48,076 nucleotides of DNA from Pilimelia columellifera (GTDB lineage Bacteria > Actinomycetota > Actinomycetes > Mycobacteriales > Micromonosporaceae): assembly GCF_039532605.1 (NCBI RefSeq), contig NZ_BAAARY010000016.1, positions 1 through 48,076 on the forward strand, read 5' to 3'. The notes beneath the pieces are model-generated. The model was not told the DNA's origin, ran no database searches, and was given only the letters and a program-made list of their open reading frames with translations. Shown piece by piece: positions 34,678-42,588 of the stretch. The translations under genes were made by a program, and so were the position numbers. Each line of letters starts with the position of its first letter. Position 1 is the first letter of the stretch.

Positions 34678-35703
34678 ATGCTGCTGTCGCTCACCGAGGA
34701 CGAGGCCGAGCCGGCCATCGCGCTCACGCTCCACGCCGCCGGCGGACGCCAGCGACTCAGCCCCACCGCCTACGACTTCCTCGACCTCATCGCCGCCGCC
34801 CAGCCCGGAAAGCCAGAGCTGTCCGCGGTGGCCGAAGGGCCGCCCGACCCCGAGACCGGCCGCCGGCTACGTCACCAGGCACGCCAGCAGATCCTGCGGA
34901 CGGCCATCGCGCTGGCCGTGCTCAACGAGGCGCCGACTGAGGCCGACCACGCGCGGCTGGCCCGGACGGCCCGCCAACTGGAGGTGGCCGAACCGGCCGT
35001 CGACGTCATCGCGGCGATGGCCGCCGGCGAGGTGCCGCTGACGTTGGTGCGGACGGTCGAGTTCGACGCCTACCGCACGCCCGTCCCGCGCGATCTGGCG
35101 CTGCTGCCGGCCTACGCGCGCTACCTGAGCCTCGGGCTACCGGCAGCCGCCATCCACGGCGCCGCGCCCGACGACCGGCTCGCCGCCCTCTTCGACGGCC
35201 TGGCCGCCCTGCCGGTTGGCGCCACTGGTCGGGCCTTCGCCGACTTCTACGCCGCGCACGGCTGGCGGACGCCGGGACGCCCCGGCGCGGTCGCGCTGCC
35301 GCTGACCCTGCATGACTGGCTGCACGTCTACATCGGCTCGACCACCGAGCCGCTCGGGGAGGTGGAGGTCGGCGCCTACGCCGCCGGCGTCACCCGGCAC
35401 CATCTGGGCTTCCACAACCTGCTCATCGTGCTGCTCATGTTCGAGCACGGCATGATCGGGGCGATGAGCGGCGGCCCCGGCCTCGCGCCGGCGGGCGCGG
35501 GCGCCCGCCGGGCCCTGGACCGTGAGCGGGGCCGGGGCGTCACCGGCACCCCCGACGGCGGTCGGGCGGTCGCGGACGCGATCCTGCGTGGACGGGCCAC
35601 CAACACCGACCTGTACCTGGGGGTGGACCACCTGGCGCAGGCGGCGACGCCGCTGGCCGACCTGCGCCGGCGCTACGAGATCCCTCCCCGCCTCCTGGGG
35701 TGA
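34678..35703 (+). CDS. Coq4-like protein with intact HDxxHx11E metal motif
   Basis: 341 residues from an ATG with AGGAG 7 nt upstream. The motif H212-D213-W-L-H216, then eleven residues, then E228 matches the metal-binding HDxxHx11E of the Coq4 family. Coq4 takes part in ubiquinone synthesis, with a reported role in oxidative decarboxylation of the ring (from memory). Actinobacteria use menaquinone, so a ubiquinone role is unlikely. About 150 N-terminal residues precede the Coq4-like part, longer than usual. The gene is divergent from the precursor and shares its promoter region. A tailoring oxidase/decarboxylase or scaffold role is inferred from context. Confidence 0.75.
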   Translation: MLLSLTEDEAEPAIALTLHAAGGRQRLSPTAYDFLDLIAAAQPGKPELSAVAEGPPDPETGRRLRHQARQQILRTAIALAVLNEAPTEADHARLARTARQLEVAEPAVDVIAAMAAGEVPLTLVRTVEFDAYRTPVPRDLALLPAYARYLSLGLPAAAIHGAAPDDRLAALFDGLAALPVGATGRAFADFYAAHGWRTPGRPGAVALPLTLHDWLHVYIGSTTEPLGEVEVGAYAAGVTRHHLGFHNLLIVLLMFEHGMIGAMSGGPGLAPAGAGARRALDRERGRGVTGTPDGGRAVADAILRGRATNTDLYLGVDHLAQAATPLADLRRRYEIPPRLLG

Positions 35704-35712
35704 CGGCGAGGG

Positions 35713-36843
35713 TCAGCGCACCGACGGCGACACGAACGGCGGCTTGACCACCCGCATCGCGCAACGCCGCCCCCGGACGTCCACCTCGACGGTGTCGCCC
35801 TCGGCGATCCCGGCGGCGGCGTCGAGCAGCGCCAACGCGATGCCCTGCTTGAGGGTCGGCGAGAAGGTCCCGCTGGTGACCTCGCCCACGACCTCGTCGT
35901 CGCGCATCACCTGCATGTGGGCGCGCGGGATGCCCCGGTCGGCGGCCAGCAGACCCCACAGCGTGCGACGGGCGCCGGCGGCCCGCTCGGCGGTCAGCGC
36001 GTCCTTGCCCCAGAACTGCGGCTTGTTCCAGCCGACGGCCCAACCGGAGCGCGCCTGCACCGGGCTGATCTCCAGCGAGAGGTCCTGCCCGTGCAGCGGG
36101 TAGCCCATCTCGGTGCGCAGGGTGTCCCGGGCGCCCAGCCCGCAGGCCCGGGCCCCGAACGGCTCGCCGGCGGCGAAGACCGCGTCCCAGACGACCGTCG
36201 CGCCGTCGGCCGGGACGACCAGCTCGTAGCCGTGCTCGCCGGTGTATCCGGTACGGCAGACCGTCAGCTCGACCCCGTCGAGCGTGGCCGGGGCGAAGGA
36301 CATGTATTCGTGCTCGGTAGGCAGACCCAGCGCGGCCAGCAGTTCAGCCGACCTCGGCCCCTGAATGGCCAGGACCGCGTGCCCGGTGTGCTCGTTGGCC
36401 ACGCTGACGCCGTCAGGCGCCGCGGCGGTCAGCCGGCGCGCCACCTCGGCGGTGTTGGCGGCGTTCGGGATGAGGAAGACATGGTCGTCGGCGTACAGGT
36501 AGGCGATGATGTCGTCCACCACGCCACCGGTCGCGTCGTCGCAGCACAGGGTGTACTGCGCCTTGCCCGGCTTGATCCGGTCGAGGTCGTTGCTGAGGCA
36601 GCGGTTGACGAACTCCGCCGCGCCCGGCCCACTGATCCTGGCCTTGCCGAGGTGTGAGACATCGAAGACGCCGACCGCCGTGCGGACCGCGGTGTGCTCG
36701 GCGACGACGCCGCCGCCGGCGTACTCCAGCGGCATCTGCCAGCCGCCGAAGGCGGCGAACCTGGCCCCCGCGGCGACGTGTCGACCATGCAGCGGGGAGC
36801 GCAGACCAGCGTCGGTTCCAGTCTCGACATTGTCAGCAGTCAT
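35713..36843 (-). CDS. gcvT: glycine cleavage system T protein (aminomethyltransferase)
   Basis: 376 residues of the GcvT family: HVAAGARFAAFGGWQMPLEY at the N-terminus, DVSHLGKARISGP, the folate-binding RTGYTGEHGYEL and GLGARDTLRTEMGYPLHG. It transfers the methylene group from aminomethyl-lipoyl-GcvH to tetrahydrofolate. gcvH and gcvP are not adjacent. The ATG appears leaderless (TAAGTT 6 nt upstream), so no glycine riboswitch precedes it. It converges with the Coq4-like gene with only 9 bp between stops, marking the edge of the RiPP cluster. Confidence 0.95.
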   Translation of the reverse strand: MTADNVETGTDAGLRSPLHGRHVAAGARFAAFGGWQMPLEYAGGGVVAEHTAVRTAVGVFDVSHLGKARISGPGAAEFVNRCLSNDLDRIKPGKAQYTLCCDDATGGVVDDIIAYLYADDHVFLIPNAANTAEVARRLTAAAPDGVSVANEHTGHAVLAIQGPRSAELLAALGLPTEHEYMSFAPATLDGVELTVCRTGYTGEHGYELVVPADGATVVWDAVFAAGEPFGARACGLGARDTLRTEMGYPLHGQDLSLEISPVQARSGWAVGWNKPQFWGKDALTAERAAGARRTLWGLLAADRGIPRAHMQVMRDDEVVGEVTSGTFSPTLKQGIALALLDAAAGIAEGDTVEVDVRGRRCAMRVVKPPFVSPSVR

Positions 36844-36849
36844 AGGCGC

Positions 36850-36855
36850 AACTTA
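36850..36855 (-). promoter_or_regulatory. -10 box (TAAGTT) of a probable leaderless gcvT transcript
   Basis: On the minus strand TAAGTT ends 6 nt before the gcvT ATG; no Shine-Dalgarno intervenes. Confidence 0.55.
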
Positions 36856-37029
36856 CCGCGCGCCCGGCGGGCGGTTAGCATCGGCGGGACATGGCGCCAG
36901 ACGGCCGGTAACGTCCGTAGGTGATCATGCAGATCGCGGCTGGTCGATCTCGGTCACCAGCTGCGTATTCCGTCCGCTGTCTGCGTCACGTACCGCGTGA
37001 TCAGACCCCTGATGCCCCGGAGTCGCCGC

Positions 37030-38595
37030 GTGACGCCGCCCGCCCGTAAAACCCGATCCGCCAACCTGACCCTGTCCTTGGTCGACACCGACCCGGCAAC
37101 GATGACCGTCGACGCCGTCGTCATCGGCGTGTACCGCCAGGACGACGTCAAGACGCCGCTGCTGGCGGCGGCCGGCGCCGAGAGCGTCGCCGCCGCGTTC
37201 GACGGGTCCCTCATCGACACTCTCGTCCTGCTCGGCGCCACCGGCGCCGCCAACGAGGTCACCAAACTGGCCACCCTCGGCACGATCAGCGCGCCGGTGG
37301 TCGTCGCCGTCGGCCTGGGCGCCGAGCCCACCGCGGCCGCGCCGGCCACCGAGACGCTGCGTCGGGCCGCCGCCGCAGCGGTGCGCGCGCTCGGCGGCGC
37401 CACCAAGGTCGCCCTCGCCCTGCCGATGTCCGACGACGAGCCGGCGGCGCAGCTGCGGGCGATCGCCGAGGGCGCGCAGCTCGGCAACTACCGCTTCACC
37501 GCCTACAAGACCAAGGCGCAGCCGGCCAACCGGGAGCCGGTGCGGGCGTTGCAGTTCGTCGTCCCGGACGCCAAGGACAAGGCGGTCAAGGCCGAGCTGA
37601 GCCGCGCCGAGATCGTCGCCGGCGCGGCGCTGCGCACCCGCGACTGGGTGAACACCCCGCCGAACGACAAGCGGCCGCCGGCGTTCGCGGACTCGGTCGC
37701 CGAGGCCGCCCGCACGGCTGGCCTGGACGTGGAGGTGCTGGACGAGAAGGCGCTGCGCAAGGGCGGCTTCGGCGGCATCCTGGCCGTCGGGATGGGCTCG
37801 GAGGCCCCGCCGCGCCTGGTGAAGATCAGCTACACGCCGAAGAAGGCCAAGGGCCCCAAGGTCGCGCTGATCGGCAAGGGCATCACCTTCGACACCGGCG
37901 GCGTCTCGATCAAGCCGGCCGCGGGCATGTGGGAGATGAAGTCGGACATGGGCGGCGCCGCCGCCATCGCCGCGACGATGGTCGCGGTGGCGCAGCTCAA
38001 GCCGTCCGTGGCGGTCACCGCCTATATCCCGATGGCGGAGAACATGCCCTCGGGCACGGCGTACCGGCCCGGCGACGTCGTCACCATGTACGGCGGCAAG
38101 CGGGTCGAGGTGCTCAACACCGACGCCGAGGGCCGGATGATCCTGGCCGACGCGATGACCCTGGCCGGCGAGGAGGGCTGCGACTACCTCATCGAGACCT
38201 CAACCCTCACCGGCGGACAGGTCACCGCGCTGGGCAAGCGGATCTCGGGCGTCATGGGCACCACCGAGCTGTGCGAGCGGATCCGGGTGGCCGGCGACGC
38301 GGTCGGCGAGCCGACCTGGCCGATGCCGCTGCCGGAGGAGGTCCGTCGCGGGATGGACTCCGACGTGGCCGACCTCTGCCAGATCAACGCCTCCGGCGAC
38401 CGGTCGGCGCACATGCTCCAGGGCGGCGCGTTCCTGTCGGACTTCATCGCCGAGGGCGTCTCCTGGGCTCACATCGACATCGCCGGACCGAGTTTCCACA
38501 CCGGCGAGCCGAACGGCTACCTCAGCAAGGGCGGGACCGGCGTGCCGGTGCGCACGCTCGTCGCGCTGGTCGAGGACCTGGCCACGAACGGCTGA
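37030..38595 (+). CDS. pepA: leucyl aminopeptidase (M17)
   Basis: About 521 residues. The C-terminal catalytic half has the two-metal site: GKGITFDTGGVSIKP (Lys and Asp), KSDMGGAAA (Asp) and the family signature NTDAEGRMILADAM (Asp/Glu/Arg). The end, GPSFHTGEPNGYLSKGGTG, is typical. It removes N-terminal residues from peptides in the cytoplasm; hexamers are usual. The GTG at 37030 has a GGAG upstream; GTG 36997 and ATG 37012 are alternative starts. M. tuberculosis PepB occupies the same place beside gcvT. Confidence 0.93.
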   Translation: MTPPARKTRSANLTLSLVDTDPATMTVDAVVIGVYRQDDVKTPLLAAAGAESVAAAFDGSLIDTLVLLGATGAANEVTKLATLGTISAPVVVAVGLGAEPTAAAPATETLRRAAAAAVRALGGATKVALALPMSDDEPAAQLRAIAEGAQLGNYRFTAYKTKAQPANREPVRALQFVVPDAKDKAVKAELSRAEIVAGAALRTRDWVNTPPNDKRPPAFADSVAEAARTAGLDVEVLDEKALRKGGFGGILAVGMGSEAPPRLVKISYTPKKAKGPKVALIGKGITFDTGGVSIKPAAGMWEMKSDMGGAAAIAATMVAVAQLKPSVAVTAYIPMAENMPSGTAYRPGDVVTMYGGKRVEVLNTDAEGRMILADAMTLAGEEGCDYLIETSTLTGGQVTALGKRISGVMGTTELCERIRVAGDAVGEPTWPMPLPEEVRRGMDSDVADLCQINASGDRSAHMLQGGAFLSDFIAEGVSWAHIDIAGPSFHTGEPNGYLSKGGTGVPVRTLVALVEDLATNG

Positions 38596-38609
38596 CAGCC
38601 TGACGTGAT

Positions 38610-38642
38610 GCGGTGGCGGCGGGTGTTTCCCGTCGCCACCGC
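38610..38642. terminator. bidirectional hairpin terminator
   Basis: A 14-bp stem with one G-U pair (38610-38623 and 38629-38642) and loop TGTTT lies between the convergent pepA and the 116-residue gene. Confidence 0.75.
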
Positions 38643-38675
38643 TGCGTCCAGGAGAGGAGCTGAGCGGGCGTTGGC

Positions 38676-39026
38676 TCAGCGTGGCGCGGGCCCGAACTCC
38701 TCGGGACGCCGCTTGCGTCGCTCGTTGTAGTCCCGCATCCGCTGCGGGTAGCCCACGAGCGTGACGTCGTAGAGCGGGACGCCCTGTTGGTGGGCGAAGC
38801 GGCGGGCGGCCTGCGGGTCGGCGACGCGGCGCCGGGTCCACTCCCCGTCGTGGGCCACGAGCAGCACGGTCGTCTCGGTGACGGTGGTGCGGGGCTCCAG
38901 GTAGGCCTCGACCCCGTAGCGCGATTGGATAAACTTCTCAAGATGCGCCAAACGCTCCCCGGCTGACACATGAGGCCGCTCGGCCGTCTTTTTCCGCCCG
39001 AACCAGGGCATCCGCAACCAGGACAC
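38676..39026 (-). CDS. conserved hypothetical protein (116 aa)
   Basis: Start GTG at 39026 (VSWLRMPWFGRKK) has an AGGGTGG stretch upstream; ATG at 39011 is the alternative. The small, basic, soluble protein has HLEKFIQSRYGVEAYLEPRT, VLLVAHDGEWTRRRV and DVTLVGYPQRMRDYNERRKR. The pattern suggests one compact alpha/beta domain. No catalytic or binding motif is evident. It is divergent from lpd. Confidence 0.75.
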   Translation of the reverse strand: MSWLRMPWFGRKKTAERPHVSAGERLAHLEKFIQSRYGVEAYLEPRTTVTETTVLLVAHDGEWTRRRVADPQAARRFAHQQGVPLYDVTLVGYPQRMRDYNERRKRRPEEFGPAPR

Positions 39027-39204
39027 CGTCCACCCTCCCCGCTCGGTCCACAGGCGTGCAAGGGTACGTCGAGGGCGCCACGATCCCGGAACGCCGCCGC
39101 GCGAAGCAGCGGACGTGTCCTTCGGCACCTGGGCGCCCGAAGCGGTTCTACAAGTGACAAGATGGCTCTGGCGACTGCCAGCTGACGCGTACTCAGGAGT
39201 GACC

Positions 39205-40590
39205 GTGAACGACCCCAACACCTTCGACATCGTGATTCTGGGCGCCGGCAGCGGTGGGTACGCCGCCGCGCTGCGAGCCGCCCAGCTCGACCTCAAGGTC
39301 GCTCTCATCGAGAAGGGCGAGGTCGGCGGCACCTGCCTGCACCGAGGCTGCATCCCGACAAAGGCGCTGCTGCACGCCGCCGAGGTCGCCGACCAGACCC
39401 GCGAGTCAGAGCAGTTCGGCGTCAACGCCACGCTCGACAGCATCGACATCAAGGGCGTCAACGCCTACAAGGACGGCGTCGTCGGACGCCTCTACAAGGG
39501 CCTACAGGGCCTGCTCAAGGGATCGGCGAACATCACCATCGTCGAGGGCGCCGGCACGCTGGTCGGCCCGAACGCCGTCGAGGTCGACGGCCGGCGTTAC
39601 ACCGGACGCAACATCGTCCTGGCCTCCGGCTCCTACTCGCGTACTTTGCCGGGCATCGAGCTGGACGGCGAGACGATCGTGGCCAGCGAGCACGCCCTGA
39701 CCCTGGAGAAGATCCCCGCCTCGGTGATCGTCCTCGGCGGCGGCGTCATCGGCGTCGAGTTCGCCAGCGTGTGGAAGTCTTTCGGCGTCGACGTGACGAT
39801 CGTCGAGGCCGCCCCCCGCCTGGTCCCGGCCGAGGACGAGGAGTGCTCGAAGGCGTTGGAGCGGGCCTTCCGCAAGCGGAAGATCAACTTCAAGGTCGGC
39901 AAGCCGTTCGAGAAGGTCGAGAAGACCGCCGGCGGCGTCAGGATGACCATCGCCGGCGGCGACACCGTCGAGGCCGAGATGCTGCTGGTCGCGGTCGGCC
40001 GCGGCCCGAACACCGCCGGCCTCGGCTTCGAGGAGCAGGGCGTGGCCATGGACCGCGGCTTCGTCCTGGCCGACGAGCGGCTGCGCACCAACGTTCCGAA
40101 CATCTACGCCGTCGGCGACATCGTGCCCGGTCTTCAGCTCGCCCACCGCGGCTTCCAGCAGGGCATCTTCGTCGCCGAGGAGATCGCCGGGCTCAACCCG
40201 GCGGTCATCGACGAGAACGGCATTCCCCGGGTCACCTACTGCGACCCGGAGATCGCCTCGATCGGTCTCACCGAGGCGAAGGCCAGAGAGCAGCACGGCG
40301 CCGACAAGGTCGAGACGTACAACTACAACCTCGGCGGCAACGGCAAGAGCCAGATCCTCAAGACGGCCGGCTTCGTCAAGCTGGTCCGGGTCGCCGACGG
40401 ACCGGTCGTCGGCGTCCACCTGGTCGGCGCGCGGGTCGGCGAGCTGATCGGCGAGGCGCAGCTGATCTTCAACTGGGAGGCGTTCCCGGCCGAGGTCGCG
40501 CAGCTGGTCCACGCCCACCCGACGCAGAACGAGGCGCTCGGCGAGGCGTTCCTGGCGCTCGCCGGCAAGCCGCTGCACGCCCACAACTGA
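39205..40590 (+). CDS. lpd: dihydrolipoyl dehydrogenase (E3)
   Basis: 461-residue FAD disulfide oxidoreductase. N-terminal GAGSGGYAAALRAA binds FAD; the redox pair is C44/C49 in GGTCLHRGCIPTK; the second GGGVIGVEFAS binds NAD; the C-terminal His-Glu pair is H438/E443 in HPTQNE. It reoxidises dihydrolipoyl groups of 2-oxoacid dehydrogenases and the glycine cleavage system. The GTG at 39205 follows AGGAG by 5 nt; an in-frame GTG two codons earlier would overlap that site. sucB follows in the same direction 52 bp later. Confidence 0.95.
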   Translation: MNDPNTFDIVILGAGSGGYAAALRAAQLDLKVALIEKGEVGGTCLHRGCIPTKALLHAAEVADQTRESEQFGVNATLDSIDIKGVNAYKDGVVGRLYKGLQGLLKGSANITIVEGAGTLVGPNAVEVDGRRYTGRNIVLASGSYSRTLPGIELDGETIVASEHALTLEKIPASVIVLGGGVIGVEFASVWKSFGVDVTIVEAAPRLVPAEDEECSKALERAFRKRKINFKVGKPFEKVEKTAGGVRMTIAGGDTVEAEMLLVAVGRGPNTAGLGFEEQGVAMDRGFVLADERLRTNVPNIYAVGDIVPGLQLAHRGFQQGIFVAEEIAGLNPAVIDENGIPRVTYCDPEIASIGLTEAKAREQHGADKVETYNYNLGGNGKSQILKTAGFVKLVRVADGPVVGVHLVGARVGELIGEAQLIFNWEAFPAEVAQLVHAHPTQNEALGEAFLALAGKPLHAHN

Positions 40591-40642
40591 CCGGCCCGCT
40601 CGCGTACCACTGACTTAAGCCAGGAGAAGGAGTCGACCCAAC

Positions 40643-42475
40643 ATGTCGGTATCGGTCACCATGCCGCGGCTCGGCGAGAGCGTCACCGAGGGCACCGTCA
40701 CCCGCTGGCTGAAGCAGGAGGGTGACACCGTCGCGGCGGACGAGCCCCTGCTGGAGGTCTCCACCGACAAGGTGGACACCGAGATCCCGTCGCCGGCCGC
40801 CGGCGTCCTGGCCCGGATCGTCGTGGCCGAGGACGAGACGGCCGAGGTCGGCAGCGAGCTGGCTGTGATCAACGACGGCGGGGAGGGTGGCGGCGCGTCG
40901 TCCGCCCCCGCCGTCGGGCAGTCGGCGCCCGCCGGGCAGCCAGCAACGCCAGCGGCTCAGGAGCAGGCGCCGGCAGCTGCCGCGCCAGCTCACGCCGCTC
41001 CGCCAGCTCACGCCGCTCCGCCAGCTCACGCCGCTGCCCCAGCGACCAGCCCGGCGGGGTCGGCCACACCGGCCCCGAGCGGCGGCACCCCGGTGACCTT
41101 GCCTGCGCTCGGCGAGAGCGTCACCGAGGGCACGGTCACCCGTTGGCTGAAGCAGGTCGGCGACCAGGTCGAGGCCGACGAGCCCCTGCTGGAGGTCTCC
41201 ACCGACAAGGTCGACACCGAGATCCCGTCACCGGTGTCCGGCACGCTGCTGGAGATCCGGGTCGGTGAGGACGACACCGCCGAGGTCGGGGCCGTCCTGG
41301 CCGTCGTCGGCGGCGCGGACGCAACGCCCGCTCAGCCCTCGCCGTCCACCGCCACGCCGGCTCACGCCAGCGCCCTGGCCCCGCCCGCCGTCCCGCCCGC
41401 GCCTGCTGCCCAACCGGCGGCTCAGCCGACCAGCGTGCCCGCACCGCAGGCTGCCGCGCCCGCGCCGCAGCCTGCGGTGTTCGCGCCCCGGACGGCCTCC
41501 GCGCCCCCGGCGCCGCCCGCGCCGCGCGCCCAGTCCAACGGCGGGCAGCCCACCGGTGGCGACGCCGGTTACCTGACCCCGCTGGTCCGGAAGTTGGCGG
41601 CCGAGCACGGAGTCGACCTGTCCGCCCTCGCCGGGACCGGCGTCGGCGGCCGGGTCCGCCGGCAGGACGTCCTCGACGCGGCCCAGCGCGCCAAGGCCGC
41701 CCCGGCGCCACAGGCAGCCCCCGCGCCGGCCAAGGCCCAGCCCAGCCCGCTGCGAGGCCGGACCGAGAAGCTGTCCCGGATGCGGGGCCTGATCGCCCGT
41801 CGGATGGTCGAGTCGCTCCAGGTGTCGGCGCAGCTCACCACTGTGGTCGAGGTCGACGTCACGAAGATCGCGGCGCTGCGGAACCGGGCCAAGGCCGCCT
41901 TCCAGGCCACCCACGGCGTGAAGCTGTCGTTCCTGCCGTTCTTCGCGCTGGCCGCCGTCGAGGCGCTTCGGGTGCACCCGAACGTCAACGCCTCCATCGA
42001 CCTGGAGGCAGGCACGGTCACCTACCACGCCGCCGAGCACCTGGGCATGGCGGTGGACACCGACCGTGGCCTGCTCGTGCCGGTGATCCACGACGCGGGG
42101 GATCTCAACCTTCCCGGTCTGGCCAAGCGGATCGCCGACGTGGCCGAGCGCACCCGCACCAACAAGATCAGCCCGGACGACCTGTCCGGCGGCACGTTCA
42201 CGCTGACCAACACCGGCAGCCGCGGAGCGCTGTTCGACACGCCGATCATCAACCAGCCCCAGGTGGGCATCCTCGGCACCGGCGCGGTGGTCAAGCGCGC
42301 GGTCGTCGTCGACCACCCGGAGCTTGGCGAGGTCGTGGCGCCACGGTCGATGGTCTACCTGGCGCTGTCCTACGACCACCGGCTGGTCGACGGAGCGGAC
42401 GCGGCCCGGTTCCTGGGAACGATCAAGGAGCGGCTTGAGGCTGGCCAGTTCGAGGCGGAACTCGGCCTGTCCTGA
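40643..42475 (+). CDS. sucB: 2-oxoacid dehydrogenase E2 (dihydrolipoamide acyltransferase), two lipoyl domains
   Basis: 610 residues. Two lipoyl domains carry the modified lysines K43 and K189 (both in STDKVDTEI), separated by Ala/Pro-rich linkers with a PAHAAP repeat. A peripheral-subunit-binding domain follows (LTPLVRKLAAEHGVDLSALA), then the acyltransferase core with catalytic H579 and D583 (DHRLVDGAD). AAGGAG lies 10 nt before the ATG. The M. tuberculosis homologue (Rv2215, DlaT) is the E2 of pyruvate dehydrogenase despite the sucB name, so pyruvate is the likely substrate route. Confidence 0.94.
   Translation: MSVSVTMPRLGESVTEGTVTRWLKQEGDTVAADEPLLEVSTDKVDTEIPSPAAGVLARIVVAEDETAEVGSELAVINDGGEGGGASSAPAVGQSAPAGQPATPAAQEQAPAAAAPAHAAPPAHAAPPAHAAAPATSPAGSATPAPSGGTPVTLPALGESVTEGTVTRWLKQVGDQVEADEPLLEVSTDKVDTEIPSPVSGTLLEIRVGEDDTAEVGAVLAVVGGADATPAQPSPSTATPAHASALAPPAVPPAPAAQPAAQPTSVPAPQAAAPAPQPAVFAPRTASAPPAPPAPRAQSNGGQPTGGDAGYLTPLVRKLAAEHGVDLSALAGTGVGGRVRRQDVLDAAQRAKAAPAPQAAPAPAKAQPSPLRGRTEKLSRMRGLIARRMVESLQVSAQLTTVVEVDVTKIAALRNRAKAAFQATHGVKLSFLPFFALAAVEALRVHPNVNASIDLEAGTVTYHAAEHLGMAVDTDRGLLVPVIHDAGDLNLPGLAKRIADVAERTRTNKISPDDLSGGTFTLTNTGSRGALFDTPIINQPQVGILGTGAVVKRAVVVDHPELGEVVAPRSMVYLALSYDHRLVDGADAARFLGTIKERLEAGQFEAELGLS
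40985..41035 (+). repeat. 18-bp in-frame tandem repeat in the sucB linker
   Basis: The unit CCAGCTCACGCCGCTCCG occurs twice exactly and a third time for its first 15 bases, encoding PAHAAP. It lies in the flexible linker between lipoyl domains, where length change should be tolerated. Confidence 0.9.
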
Positions 42476-42491
42476 TCCACTGCTCGTCGCC

Positions 42492-42537
42492 GGACCCCGG
42501 CGCTACCACCGGCAACCAGGTGGCAGCGTCGGGGTCC
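42492..42537 (+). terminator. hairpin terminator after sucB
   Basis: A 19-bp stem with one G-U pair and one A-C mismatch (42492-42510 and 42519-42537), loop GGCAACCA, starts 16 nt after the sucB stop. It is followed by a short T-containing tail. Confidence 0.7.
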
Positions 42538-42576
42538 CTCGTTTCCGCCCGGCCGGCGACCGGGCGCCCGATAGGC

Positions 42577-42582
42577 GAGGAT
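42577..42582 (+). promoter_or_regulatory. possible -10 (GAGGAT) of a leaderless transcript
   Basis: GAGGAT ends 6 nt before the ATG at 42589. It keeps the A and the final T of TANNNT but not the first T, so it is weaker than the other examples. Confidence 0.35.
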
Positions 42583-42588
42583 GGACGC

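Noticed and set aside
36844..37029. Glycine riboswitch before gcvT
   Set aside because: The -10-like TAAGTT is 6 nt before the start, leaving no room for a leader, and no paired aptamer structure was seen.
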